From contig CAZELP010000030.1 in the NCBI GenBank assembly GCA_964513205.1, forward strand, positions 1-18,026: a stretch of DNA of 18,026 nucleotides, given 5' to 3'. The notes beneath the pieces are model-generated. The model saw only the letters and a list, made by a program, of their open reading frames with translations, was not told the DNA's origin and searched no databases. Origin of the DNA: JAGVJT01 sp964513205 (GTDB lineage: Bacteria; Pseudomonadota; Gammaproteobacteria; Legionellales; Legionellaceae). The stretch's first letter is position 1; the number at the start of each line of letters is the position of its first letter. Position numbers and translations under genes: made by a program. Below are positions 7,057-15,055 of the stretch, piece by piece.

Positions 7057-8520
7057 TCATTTCATGGAAAGTAAGACATGTTGCCATCCTTGATATTCCA
7101 TCTGTGTCGAAACAGCAGCTGCTTCATCTGGCTCAAATCGATGAGACAATCGCCACCAGTTGAGCTCTTGAAAAGAAGAAATAACCCCTGCTCCCATCGC
7201 CGCCATCATCGCCGCCCCCAGTGCCGTTGATTCAAGATGATCCGAGCGTTCAATAATCAAGTTAGACAGTGAAGACAAATACTGGAATAACCAATGACTA
7301 CGGGATAATCCGCCATCAACACGCATACTCGACGCAGAGCAACAAAAATCAGCACGAATCGCAGCTAAAATATCTTGTGTCTGAAAAGCAACCGCCGCAA
7401 GCGCTGCTCGGACCAAATCATTAGAATGAGTGTTTTGACTTAAACCACAAATCATCGCACCACTTGTTGATAACCAATGTGGCGCACCTAATCCTGAAAA
7501 TGCGGGCACAAAATACAGTCCAGGCTGCCAGCTAGAAGCTGATACCATCCTTTCAATCTGCTCATAATCAGAAATGACTCTCAAACCGTCACGTAACCAT
7601 TTCAAACTGGTCCCCGCATGATAAATATTGCCTTCCATTGCATAATGAGTCTGATTTTTTGTCTGGTAAGCTATCGTTGTGAGAATACCATGAGGAGACC
7701 CAATCGCATCGACACCGGTGTTGAGAACTAAAAAACCACCACTTCCATAAGTCGTTTTGATCATGCCAGAATGAATACACATCTGTCCCAATAGACTGGC
7801 TTGCTGATCGCCAATCATCCCTGTAATCGGGATCGCTTTACCCAAAAAGGTGGAATCAATTTCTCCAAAATAAAAATCATTGGCAACCACTTGCGGTAAG
7901 ATTGTTGAAGGAATATCAAAAAAAGATAATAAGTCGTCATCCCACGCAAATTTTTTGATGTCATAAAGTAAAGTGCGGGCCGCATTGGTCACATCAGTCA
8001 AATGAGAACGACCATTCGTCAGTTTCCAAAGTATAAAGCAGTCAATGGTTCCACATGCCAATTCTTTTTTTTTCGCTAACACTTCGGCGTTATGATAATT
8101 CTTCAGCATCCAACGAATTTTACTTGCAGAAAAATAGGCATCTGGATGTAATCCAGTTTTTTCATGAATAGCGGCTATTGTCTTCGAAGATAACTGATCA
8201 AAATCGTGTTCTGTACGGCGATCTTGCCACGAAATTGCAGGACCTAAGCATTCCCCATTTTTTTTATTCCAAATCAATGCGGTTTCACGTTGATTGGTGA
8301 TGCCACAAGCCTGGATCAAGTCAGGATTCACACTCAACATCACATCACAAACAGCTTGGAGGGTTTTTTCCCAAATTTCATTGGGATCTTGCTCAACCCA
8401 TCCGGGTTGAGGATAAAATTGTTGTAAAGGATATCGGCTCATCTGGCAGCATTCGCCTTGATGATTGTATAAGACTGCTCGCGTGCTACTGGTCCCGACA
8501 TCAATTGCTAAAAAATACAT
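7057..8520 (-). CDS. glpK: Glycerol kinase
   Basis: The enzyme phosphorylates glycerol with ATP to sn-glycerol 3-phosphate in the cytosol. The 487 residues fit the FGGY kinase family: the N-terminal phosphate loop D7-V-G-T-S-S-T-R, the glycerol-binding R78-E79 (TNQRET), W98, Y129 (AYFSASK) and D238 (GDQQA), and the second ATP-binding lobe with FSGLGAPHW and DGGLSRS. These positions correspond to R83, E84, W103, Y135 and D245 of the E. coli enzyme, which separates it from xylulokinases and other FGGY sugar kinases. The expected length is 495-500, so it is slightly short but complete. No glpF, glpD or glpR lies next to it. The start ATG (8520) has only a weak GAG-type ribosome binding site. A doubtful 69-residue frame lies just upstream on the same strand. 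Confidence 0.94.
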   Translation of the reverse strand: MYFLAIDVGTSSTRAVLYNHQGECCQMSRYPLQQFYPQPGWVEQDPNEIWEKTLQAVCDVMLSVNPDLIQACGITNQRETALIWNKKNGECLGPAISWQDRRTEHDFDQLSSKTIAAIHEKTGLHPDAYFSASKIRWMLKNYHNAEVLAKKKELACGTIDCFILWKLTNGRSHLTDVTNAARTLLYDIKKFAWDDDLLSFFDIPSTILPQVVANDFYFGEIDSTFLGKAIPITGMIGDQQASLLGQMCIHSGMIKTTYGSGGFLVLNTGVDAIGSPHGILTTIAYQTKNQTHYAMEGNIYHAGTSLKWLRDGLRVISDYEQIERMVSASSWQPGLYFVPAFSGLGAPHWLSTSGAMICGLSQNTHSNDLVRAALAAVAFQTQDILAAIRADFCCSASSMRVDGGLSRSHWLFQYLSSLSNLIIERSDHLESTALGAAMMAAMGAGVISSFQELNWWRLSHRFEPDEAAAVSTQMEYQGWQHVLLSMK

Positions 8521-8551
8521 TTTCGTTTGAGCTCATTCTCAATTAGTTAAC

Positions 8552-8761
8552 TTAGATTAGCGGTGTCACCCAAAAAACATTCCCAAATGAAAGATCATTT
8601 GTAAATATCGGAGTCTGTTCTGTGCACGCAATAAAATTGCCGAATTGCTCATTCACAGAACAACTAAACACTTGTCCAAATAAATTAGATAAATACGCAT
8701 AAGTGGTCGCTTCGATAATGGTCTCTGATTTGATGAGCAACTTAATTTTACACCTTAACAC
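8552..8761 (-). CDS. Doubtful 69-residue frame, possible gene remnant
   Basis: An open frame with a GTG start at 8761 runs to 8552, 31 bases before glpK on the same strand. It has no convincing ribosome binding site. The product has no signal peptide, no membrane segment and no motif that I recognise; it has three cysteines (C4, C34, C46) and a polar C-terminal half. It could be a small gene cotranscribed with glpK, a decayed fragment of a longer protein, or chance. Confidence 0.22.
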   Translation of the reverse strand: MLRCKIKLLIKSETIIEATTYAYLSNLFGQVFSCSVNEQFGNFIACTEQTPIFTNDLSFGNVFWVTPLI

Positions 8762-8906
8762 AGAGTGAACTACAAACTCAAAAAATCACAAAAAAAGGTC
8801 GTTGTGATAATTATACAAACTAAATGTGATTTAAATTTATAGAAAATTGTCGATGTCCTTCATATATAACATGATGGATAGGCAAAAAAAAAAGACTTTT
8901 CTGGTC

Positions 8907-8912
8907 TATAAT
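8907..8912 (+). promoter_or_regulatory. -10 box of the Ser-rich orphan gene
   Basis: A perfect TATAAT at 8907-8912 would start transcription near 8919, 24 bases before the ATG at 8943. No clear -35 element is visible; the upstream bases are an A-rich run that could act as an UP-like element. Its position rules out translation from the in-frame ATG at 8847. Confidence 0.5.
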
Positions 8913-8942
8913 GTAACTATAAATTCAAAAAAAGGACTTATA

Positions 8943-9485
8943 ATGCCGAGAAAAGTGGAAGAAAATGAGCTTGAAGAGATCTCTTGGTCTAACACCAAAG
9001 CGTCAACCGATCGATCGGCTTTCCCTGCTGTCAAAAATACAAAATCGGCTTGGGAACATGAAGAAACGGCAGCAGAGAAACTAGAAAAAAGGATCCATCG
9101 TCGACGAGAAGAGCGCATGAAGCGCCGATCCTTTTCAAGCGATGAAGGAATAAGCCCACAAGTAAAAGAAGATCCACCCAGCATCAGAAGTCTTTCGGAA
9201 AGCTCAGATATGAGTTTCTCCTCGCTCCATTCCGATTCAACAAAATCTGACACTCGATCTTCCCCCGATATGAGCTCATCCAAAGAAGGCATGCTCTATC
9301 TTAAACGCAAAAATAACGTCGCATTGCCCGTATTGTCAGAAGCCGTAAAGCTTGAAAATCGAGAAAAAATAGTCCATTACAAAAATCAGCTTTCCAAATA
9401 TGCTCAACCACTACCTAAATTAGAGCCATTCTCTAAAGGAACGATGGAAGCAGACGAGGAACAGACCCCTCGTATCAAAAAATAG
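8943..9485 (+). CDS. Ser-rich disordered charged protein
   Basis: I place the start at ATG 8943, with AAAGGA six bases upstream and a TATAAT box 31 bases upstream. This gives 180 residues starting MPRKVEENELEEI. The frame extends upstream to 8847, but that start has no ribosome binding site. Residues 41-63 form a charged segment with an Arg cluster (RRREERMKRR). Residues 64-114 are about 40 percent serine with Asp, Thr and Pro. Residues 130-150 may form a helix, and the C-terminus ends in an acidic patch (EADEEQ) followed by RIKK. It has no cysteine, signal peptide or membrane segment. It is almost certainly intrinsically disordered. A Ser-rich low-complexity centre and acidic C-terminal patch occur in many Dot/Icm-type effectors, but this is suggestive only. 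It converges on pdxJ with an 8-bp gap. Confidence 0.75.
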   Translation: MPRKVEENELEEISWSNTKASTDRSAFPAVKNTKSAWEHEETAAEKLEKRIHRRREERMKRRSFSSDEGISPQVKEDPPSIRSLSESSDMSFSSLHSDSTKSDTRSSPDMSSSKEGMLYLKRKNNVALPVLSEAVKLENREKIVHYKNQLSKYAQPLPKLEPFSKGTMEADEEQTPRIKK

Positions 9486-9493
9486 TGTAAAAT

Positions 9494-10222
9494 TTATAGC
9501 GAGACGGGCTCTAGGCAGTCTCGATAGCGTTGCACTGTTTTTTCTAATCCCCAATAAAGCGCGTCACTGATGAGCGCATGTCCGATACTCACTTCAGATA
9601 TCCATGGAATGGTGCTGATAAAAAAATTTAAATTATGAGAATCCAAATCATGTCCTGCATTTAATTGAAGCCCTAATGATTTTGAGACTTCAGCAGCCTC
9701 AAGATAAGGTGCGATGGCCGCATTGGGATCAAGAGAATATTGTTTCGCGTACGCTTCTGTGTAAAGCTCAATTCGATTCGTACCTGTTTGAGCGGCATAT
9801 TCAACTTTTTCAACATCAGGATCAAGGAAAATAGAAACCCTAATCCCCGCATCTTGAAACAATTTTACTTTTTCTTTCAGATAATTTAAATGAGTCTTGG
9901 TATCCCAACCATGGTTTGATGTCAATTGAGACAAAGCATCAGGAACTAAGGTGACTTGATGTGGTTTTACCGCCAGAACCAATTGGACAAACTTATCCTC
10001 TAAAGGATTTCCTTCGATGTTAAACTCTGTTGTGATGACTTCTTTTAATGCATAAACATCTTGATAACGAATATGACGCTCATCAGGCCTTGGATGCACC
10101 GTAATACCATCTGCGCCATAATGTTGAATCATAATAGCCGCATGAACCACATCAGGGACATTTCCCCCTCTGGAGTTTCTTAATGTTGCGATTTTATTGA
10201 TGTTCACTGACAATTTTGTCAC
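9494..10222 (-). CDS. pdxJ: Pyridoxine 5'-phosphate synthase
   Basis: PdxJ condenses 1-deoxy-D-xylulose 5-phosphate with 3-amino-2-oxopropyl phosphate to pyridoxine 5'-phosphate, the last committed step of DXP-dependent vitamin B6 synthesis. The 242-residue TIM barrel shows the family blocks: LSVNINKIATLRNSRGG at 4-20, the catalytic H43 with R45, R49 and H50 (VHPRPDERHI), E70 (NIEGNP), VTLVPD at 90-95, E152 in IELYTE, H191 (NAGHDL) and SIGHALISDAL at the C-terminus. The length is typical. The start codon is GTG (10222-10220), preceded closely by AGGGGG. Unlike the enterobacterial arrangement it is not beside recO or acpS. It is divergent from a PLP-dependent enzyme gene, with 71 bp between them. 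Confidence 0.95.
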   Translation of the reverse strand: MTKLSVNINKIATLRNSRGGNVPDVVHAAIMIQHYGADGITVHPRPDERHIRYQDVYALKEVITTEFNIEGNPLEDKFVQLVLAVKPHQVTLVPDALSQLTSNHGWDTKTHLNYLKEKVKLFQDAGIRVSIFLDPDVEKVEYAAQTGTNRIELYTEAYAKQYSLDPNAAIAPYLEAAEVSKSLGLQLNAGHDLDSHNLNFFISTIPWISEVSIGHALISDALYWGLEKTVQRYRDCLEPVSL

Positions 10223-10293
10223 GAGTCCCCCTACACTTTTCTCGAATATGCGCGTATCCTAACGCTTAATGTTTCTTATGCCAAGAACTTCGC

Positions 10294-11427
10294 ATGACAC
10301 CCGTTTTAGGAATACACAAATCTCAATTGGACACGCCTTGTCTTGTCATTGACATCGACTTACTTTTAAAAAATCTTTTGACAATGCAACAACATGCAAA
10401 CACGCATCAAATCCAAATTCGCCCTCACTGCAAAACACACAAATGCTCTACTTTAGCCAAATTGCAGCTTAAATATGGCGCTGTCGGCATTTCAGCAGCC
10501 AAACTTTCAGAAGCAGAAAGTTTGGTGCATCATGGCATTCAATCAATTCTAATTACCTCTCCGATTGTCACACCGTATAAAATTGAACGACTCATGAAGC
10601 TTCTAAAGTTGGCGCCTGATTTGATCGTTGTGGTGGACAATCATAAAAATAGAATCGACTTAAATGATGCGGCAGAAAAACATAACTGCACACTCAATGT
10701 GCTGGTCGATATCAACTCAGGTATTGGCAGAACCGGAATTGATATGCCAGATGCATTAGGACTTGCAGAAGCCATTCATCAGGACTCACCCGCACTCAAA
10801 CTCAGCGGTATTCAGTGTTATGCCGGCAATTTACAACACATAGAGAATTATCAAGAGCGACGCAAACAATCACAAACCATCATGACAAAAGCCGCCGACT
10901 GCTTTGCTGAATTTAAAAAAAGAGGACTCCCCGCCTCAATTTTCACTGGCGGTGGAACTGGAACTTATGATATTGACAGCGAGGTTGTCGGACTGACTGA
11001 AATTCAACCTGGCTCTTATACGGTTATGGATGTAGAATATGCGTCTATCGGATCTAAAAACAATCCAGAAAAATTTGAAGCATTTTCTCCCGCCATGACG
11101 CTGTTAACAAGTGTCATCAGCCACAATCAAAAAACGCACGTCACAGTTGACGCAGGCACTAAGGCAATTTACGTTGACAATAACAATCTTCCTCGAATTG
11201 TCAATCGAGACAATCTCCGCTATGAATGGGGCGGTTTTGGAGATGAGCATGGAAAAGTTAGTCTTCAAAATAACACCGAGAGTACACTCCCCCTTTTGGG
11301 TGAAGTTTTAGAGATGGTCGTCCCACATTGTGATCCAACCATCAATTTATACGATCGCTTCTACATCACTCAACATGATCATGTCATTGATGTCTGGGAA
11401 ATCGACATGCGCGGACACGCCCAATAG
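10294..11427 (+). CDS. D-threonine aldolase-like PLP/metal enzyme
   Basis: The 377-residue protein is a fold type III PLP enzyme: an N-terminal alanine-racemase-like barrel and a C-terminal D-serine dehydratase-like domain. The PLP Schiff-base lysine is K47 in IRPHCKTHK, and the glycine loop TGGGTGTYD at 218-226 binds the PLP phosphate. The metal site near the C-terminus reads V-P-H345-C-D347-P-T-I-N. The His-x-Asp spacing matches the Mn-binding pair of D-threonine aldolases, whereas eukaryotic-type D-serine dehydratases use His-x-Cys. D-threonine aldolase (cleaving D-threonine to glycine and acetaldehyde) is therefore preferred over D-serine dehydratase, although related enzymes act on other D-3-hydroxy amino acids. 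The ribosome binding site is weak. Divergence from pdxJ puts a PLP producer and a PLP user side by side. Confidence 0.88.
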   Translation: MTPVLGIHKSQLDTPCLVIDIDLLLKNLLTMQQHANTHQIQIRPHCKTHKCSTLAKLQLKYGAVGISAAKLSEAESLVHHGIQSILITSPIVTPYKIERLMKLLKLAPDLIVVVDNHKNRIDLNDAAEKHNCTLNVLVDINSGIGRTGIDMPDALGLAEAIHQDSPALKLSGIQCYAGNLQHIENYQERRKQSQTIMTKAADCFAEFKKRGLPASIFTGGGTGTYDIDSEVVGLTEIQPGSYTVMDVEYASIGSKNNPEKFEAFSPAMTLLTSVISHNQKTHVTVDAGTKAIYVDNNNLPRIVNRDNLRYEWGGFGDEHGKVSLQNNTESTLPLLGEVLEMVVPHCDPTINLYDRFYITQHDHVIDVWEIDMRGHAQ

Positions 11428-11457
11428 TTTAGCATTTACGAAAAATGTCGAGCTAGA

Positions 11458-11658
11458 TTAGCCTACAGGAGGAGGTTCTCGAAGTGGTGGTGGCGCCATA
11501 CTGAGAGAACTGCTCAATAAAAGAAGTAAGAAAGAAAAAAGGAAAATAAAAAAGAGCAATTTGGCTATATAAGTGACTGCATTTTTCTCTTTTCGATAGG
11601 CCAGAAGCCCTGAAAAAACTGCACCGATCAAGCAAAAAACAGTCCATGTAATAATCAT
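11458..11658 (-). CDS. Small two-helix membrane protein
   Basis: The 66-residue product has two hydrophobic segments, roughly residues 1-20 and 31-52, joined by a short basic loop (YRKEKN), which predicts an inner-membrane hairpin. The C-terminal tail is proline-rich (MAPPPLREPPPVG). The ATG at 11658 has only a weak ribosome binding site. An alternative overlapping frame (11453-11680) is less protein-like. I recognise no family. It lies 49 bp downstream of a small secreted-protein gene on the same strand and may be cotranscribed with it. Confidence 0.6.
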   Translation of the reverse strand: MIITWTVFCLIGAVFSGLLAYRKEKNAVTYIAKLLFFIFLFSFLLLLLSSSLSMAPPPLREPPPVG

Positions 11659-11707
11659 TATAATTGCACTTTGTGTTCACATATTTTAATAATAGTACAC
11701 ATTTTAA

Positions 11708-11971
11708 TTAATTGCATACTTTTTCAAGAACACAATTTCCATTTTTATAGCAAATGCGCATCACACGACACGAGCCTTCTGAATTTGGCGCAGGTCTCCC
11801 CAAAGGATCACTGACCATCACATTGGGATTAGACCATACATTCGGCTGCCTAACGGTCACACCAGGATCATTCCAGTGACTGTCGACACCCCAGTCCGCA
11901 TACGTAGCAGAAGAAAATGAACAGATGAATAAAGCCATTCCAATTAATTTAGAAAGGACTCTAATGGACAT
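11708..11971 (-). CDS. Small secreted protein with CX5CX5CX5C tail
   Basis: The 87-residue product begins with a signal peptide (MSIRVLSKLIGMALFICSFSS, cleavage probably after ATYA at residue 25). The mature peptide of about 62 residues is rich in Trp, Asn and Pro in its first half (WGVDSHWNDPG, NVWSNPN). It ends with four evenly spaced cysteines, C68, C74, C80 and C86. These could form two disulfides or bind a metal in the periplasm. The start at 11971 has GAGA four bases upstream. I do not recognise a family. It lies about 100 bp downstream of mreD on the same strand, but an AT-rich promoter-like region in the gap suggests independent expression. Confidence 0.75.
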   Translation of the reverse strand: MSIRVLSKLIGMALFICSFSSATYADWGVDSHWNDPGVTVRQPNVWSNPNVMVSDPLGRPAPNSEGSCRVMRICYKNGNCVLEKVCN

Positions 11972-12069
11972 GATTTCTCGATATATTTATATTCAATGTA
12001 CTATAAATATAGACAATTATTTCTTTTTTTGTATATCCACAGGACGTATCTGGAAAAATGCGGTTATGT

Positions 12070-12546
12070 TTAAATTGAGCGGGACTTTTCAAATGAAAAC
12101 AGTTGTTCTGCACACAAAATAAATATAGGCCAGGTGAATGTACTGACCAACACAGGAATAAAAAGACGTAAATAGTGAGGCGCATGCCCCTGAATGCAAT
12201 CCATAGTAAACAGCGTACTTTGATAAATAAAAGACAAGAAACAAATCCAGATCATTTGTTGAAAGGCCGAGAAAAATTTAAATCGACGCGCACGGGGCAT
12301 AGCAATACCGGCTGTCAATGACAGTGCAAAAACATGTTCACCTAACGGCATCAACGTCAATGTATCAAGAATAAGTCCCAAGAAAATAGGAAGGAAGTAA
12401 CTAAAACGTCCATTAAACTGCGCATACAAGATCATGAAAAGTCCCCAAAAAGGACGTAAATTTTCATAACCCACGGGAAATGGAACTGCACTCAGAAAAA
12501 AAATAAGCAACACAAACAAGCCCCATCGCATATAAGTTAAATTCAT
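12070..12546 (-). CDS. mreD: Rod shape-determining protein MreD
   Basis: MreD is the small polytopic inner-membrane partner of MreC in the elongasome, which guides lateral peptidoglycan synthesis. I place the start at ATG 12546, giving 158 residues (MNLTYMRWGLFVLL), close to the 162 of E. coli. It has AGGGG six bases upstream and overlaps the mreC stop by four bases (ATGA), the classic translational coupling. About five hydrophobic segments run through the protein. The signature region PIFLGLILDTLTLMPLGEHVFALSL is recognisable at about 53-77. The frame extends upstream to 12600, but that would overlap mreC further without a ribosome binding site. It is the last gene of mreBCD. Confidence 0.9.
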   Translation of the reverse strand: MNLTYMRWGLFVLLIFFLSAVPFPVGYENLRPFWGLFMILYAQFNGRFSYFLPIFLGLILDTLTLMPLGEHVFALSLTAGIAMPRARRFKFFSAFQQMIWICFLSFIYQSTLFTMDCIQGHAPHYLRLFIPVLVSTFTWPIFILCAEQLFSFEKSRSI

Positions 12547-13463
12547 TGAATTCCCCTTATACAAGTTTTCGATGTATGACACAGTTGTGTTTTCACCCAA
12601 GAATGACGCGTATTAGGCCAAATTAACAGCACGAGATGTGTCTGTCGAATTAAAGCCATTGGTGCAACTTCAACATCAATAAAATGCTCGCCTGGCTTGT
12701 TTTTGATTTGTATAACACGACCAACAGGATATCCCTCAGGATAACGTCCACCAAGACCAGATGTCACCAATAAATCATTCACCATAATAGATGAAGTCTT
12801 AGGTAGATGAAGCAATACCAACTGTTCATCATCATCATTACCGGCCAGAAGCCCAAGCTCTCCTGTTCGACTATTTTTAACAGGAACAACCGATAAACTA
12901 TCTGAAATTAACAACACCGTACTTGATCTTTTCGAGACCTCAATCACTTGTCCAATCACACCATGTTCCGATAAAACAGGCTGCCCTGTGGTCACATGAT
13001 CATCTGTGCCTTTATCCAGCATCATCACGTGTCGAACAGGACTATTGTCTATTGACAACACCCGAGCAGCCATGGTCTTTCGTCCGGTTGCTTCGGAAAG
13101 TTTTAGAAGAGATTTCAGTTGCTCGTTCTCACTTTGTATGGTCCTTGCTTTTTGAAGCTCTTCTCGAAGCAACAGTTGACGGTGAGATAAGGCTTGATTT
13201 TCTAAGATCAAACTTTGTTTTGAGCGCCAAAGCACGCGAGTGTCTTCGTAAAATTGCTTTGGAAAAGTCGACATATTTTTTATAGGGGAAAGCGCACGAG
13301 CAAGCAATAAACGAGGCTTTTGCAAATGTGATGTTCGCGTATCAAGAATAATTAAAATCAACGAAAAAAGCAAAACGACAAGACAACGAGAAAGATCGCT
13401 TGTCGTTTTTGCAAATAAGTGCTTGTGACCAACGGCACTATTATTCAGTTGATAAGAAATCAC
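12543..13463 (-). CDS. mreC: Rod shape-determining protein MreC
   Basis: MreC is the periplasmic scaffold of the elongasome, anchored by one membrane helix, and binds MreB, MreD and PBP2. From the GTG at 13463 the protein is 306 residues. The single membrane segment is at about 28-41 (LVVLLFSLILIILD), followed by a coiled coil at about 80-124 and the beta-barrel domain with VLSEHGVIGQVIEV, LLISD, and the conserved TSGLGGRYPEGYPVGRV. The start is uncertain: no ATG, GTG or TTG exists between the mreB stop and the membrane helix. The nearest usable start lies 23 bases inside mreB and lacks a good ribosome binding site. It may rely on coupling, or use a non-canonical codon such as CTG at 13448. 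Confidence 0.88.
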   Translation of the reverse strand: MISYQLNNSAVGHKHLFAKTTSDLSRCLVVLLFSLILIILDTRTSHLQKPRLLLARALSPIKNMSTFPKQFYEDTRVLWRSKQSLILENQALSHRQLLLREELQKARTIQSENEQLKSLLKLSEATGRKTMAARVLSIDNSPVRHVMMLDKGTDDHVTTGQPVLSEHGVIGQVIEVSKRSSTVLLISDSLSVVPVKNSRTGELGLLAGNDDDEQLVLLHLPKTSSIMVNDLLVTSGLGGRYPEGYPVGRVIQIKNKPGEHFIDVEVAPMALIRQTHLVLLIWPNTRHSWVKTQLCHTSKTCIRGIQ

Positions 13464-14478
13464 CGCCGCGTAAGTCCATTGTTTCAAGTGCTTTTCCACC
13501 ACCACGGGCCACACAGGTCAGTGGATCTTCTGCAACCAATACGGGCAATCCAGTCTCTTCCATCAAGAGCGTGTCCATGTTTTTCAACAAAGCACCACCA
13601 CCGGTCAAAACCATGCCTCGCTCAGCAATATCAGCAGCAAGTTCAGGCGGAGCCAATTCTAATGCAGCTCGAACAGCACCAACAATTCCCGAAAGAGGCT
13701 CTTGTAAAGCTTCTAATATTTCAGCACTGGTTAATGTAAAGCTGCGCGGAATGCCTTCAGCTAGATTCCGACCACGCACTTCAATTTCGAAAAGATCCCT
13801 GCTTGGAAAAGCAAAACCAATCTCGTGCTTAATGCGTTCGGCCGTTGTTTCGCCGATGAGAGTGCCATAATTTCGCCGTACGTAAGAAATGATGGCATCA
13901 TCAAACTTGTCTCCGCCTATACGAACAGATTGATGATACACAACTCCGCTCAAAGAGATAATGGCCACTTCAGTTGTACCACCCCCAATGTCAACCACCA
14001 TCGATCCGGTCGCGTCTTCGACTGGCATGCCGGAACCCAAAGCCGCGGCCATTGGCTCTTCGATGAGAAAAACTTCGCGCGCACCGGCTCCCATTGCTGA
14101 TTCGCGAATAGCACGACGTTCAACTTGTGTTGAACCACATGGTACACAGACCAATACTCGAGGACTAGGTCTTAAAAAACGATTTTCATGCACTTTATGG
14201 ATAAAGTGCTGAAGCATTTTTTCTGTGACGAAAAAATCGGCAATTACACCATCTTTCATTGGTCGAATGGCACTGATATTACCAGGTGTTCTACCCAGCA
14301 TGCGCTTAGCCTCTAGACCAACAGCCGCGACACGTTTTTGACCGGCTTCATTACGCAATGCCACAACAGAAGGCTCGTTAAGAACGATACCCTTATCACG
14401 AACATAAATAAGTGTATTGGCTGTTCCCAAATCGATTGATAAATCATTTGAAAACGCACCTCTGAGTTTCCTGAGCAT
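13441..14478 (-). CDS. mreB: Rod shape-determining protein MreB (bacterial actin)
   Basis: MreB forms membrane-bound ATP-dependent filaments that direct lateral wall growth. The 345-residue sequence is highly conserved: phosphate-1 loop D16-L-G-T-A-N, the hinge segment VPCGSTQVERRAIRESA at 112-128, E140 in IEEPMAAALG, phosphate-2 loop D163-I-G-G-G-T-T, and the adenosine motif VLTGGGALL near residue 292. The start ATG 14478 is preceded by AGAGG. It leads the mreBCD operon. The left copy of the 51-bp inverted repeat lies 106 bp upstream, so the repeat unit separates it from lolCD and may influence its promoter region. Confidence 0.98.
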   Translation of the reverse strand: MLRKLRGAFSNDLSIDLGTANTLIYVRDKGIVLNEPSVVALRNEAGQKRVAAVGLEAKRMLGRTPGNISAIRPMKDGVIADFFVTEKMLQHFIHKVHENRFLRPSPRVLVCVPCGSTQVERRAIRESAMGAGAREVFLIEEPMAAALGSGMPVEDATGSMVVDIGGGTTEVAIISLSGVVYHQSVRIGGDKFDDAIISYVRRNYGTLIGETTAERIKHEIGFAFPSRDLFEIEVRGRNLAEGIPRSFTLTSAEILEALQEPLSGIVGAVRAALELAPPELAADIAERGMVLTGGGALLKNMDTLLMEETGLPVLVAEDPLTCVARGGGKALETMDLRGGDFLSTE

Positions 14479-14583
14479 GGAGAATCATTCCTCTTAAAGA
14501 ATTGAATACAGAATTTTACGGAACTTTACAGCAATTTGAGATAAAAATCGACATTTTTTTCAAGAGCATCTCTGTACGGTACC

Positions 14584-14634
14584 ATTTTTAAATCCGTCGT
14601 TGCGAGAAGCGTAGCGACGAAGCAATCCAGTGAC
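14584..14634 (+). repeat. Left copy of 51-bp inverted repeat
   Basis: The copy starts ATTTTTAAATCCGTCG and ends GCAATCCAGTGAC. It is identical over 51 bases to the reverse complement of 15056-15106, and identity stops sharply at both ends. It can fold: TCGTTGC and GCGACGA pair (one G-U) around GAGAAGCGTA. Its core resembles the dispersed TTGCGAG...GCGAAGCAATCC repeats seen in many bacterial genomes. Confidence 0.95.
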
Positions 14635-14651
14635 CTTAAAATCGCCAATTA

Positions 14652-14945
14652 TCACAACAGTTTTTCGTAAAGATCTTCCCAATAAGGGTTTATTTTTTCA
14701 ATCAAAGCCAATTTTTTTTTTCTTGAACCACCCTTAAGTTGTTTCTCTCGAGCTATGGCACTTATCATGTCTTCAATAAGCTCATAGTAGACGAGATTTT
14801 TGCATCCATTTTTTTGAGTAAATCCGGGTACGTCCGCATATTTATGTTCATATACTCGTTTAATCAAATCACTCGTGACACCAGTGTAGATTGTTCCATT
14901 GCGTCTATTCGCCATGATGTAAATCGCAGGTTGTTTAATTGCCAT
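14652..14945 (-). CDS. GIY-YIG family nuclease, single domain
   Basis: The 97-residue protein is one GIY-YIG endonuclease domain with no DNA-binding extension. The strand pair is I8-Y9-I10 and Y20-T21-G22. The helix carries R30, E33 and H34 (SDLIKRVYEHK). The metal-binding Glu is E67 in AIAREKQLKGG, and the end of the fold is NPYWEDLY at 86-93. All catalytic positions appear intact. The start ATG 14945 has a strong AGGAAGAGG just upstream. Members of this small family nick or cut DNA, but the role of this single-domain branch is unsettled. It lies entirely between two perfect inverted repeats, which suggests that the repeats are its substrate or that they moved together. Confidence 0.92.
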   Translation of the reverse strand: MAIKQPAIYIMANRRNGTIYTGVTSDLIKRVYEHKYADVPGFTQKNGCKNLVYYELIEDMISAIAREKQLKGGSRKKKLALIEKINPYWEDLYEKLL

Positions 14946-15055
14946 GCCTCTTCCTTGTTATTTGGCCATTTCATGTACTTTTCTTGCTCCAGCACCAATT
15001 TGTTGAATAAAATATGGATTATCAATGAATCAGTGAGCTACTTCAACGAATTCAA

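Larger units (their letters stand above)
8521..8942. other. 422-bp stretch without a secure gene
   Basis: Apart from the doubtful frame at 8552-8761, this AT-rich region between divergent glpK and the Ser-rich orphan holds A-rich runs (around 8778-8797 and 8883-8893) and the -10 box at 8907-8912. An ATG at 8847 is in frame with the downstream gene, but it lies upstream of that -10 box and lacks a ribosome binding site. I see no tRNA, hairpin terminator or long repeat here. Confidence 0.5.

Noticed and set aside
8906..9292. 128-codon open frame antisense to the Ser-rich orphan
   Set aside because: Ser and Glu codons on the plus strand give a long open antisense frame. It has no ribosome binding site and covers the plus-strand promoter.
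13400..13870. Long plus-strand frames across mreC and mreB
   Set aside because: They lie opposite highly conserved mreB coding sequence and are codon-bias shadows.
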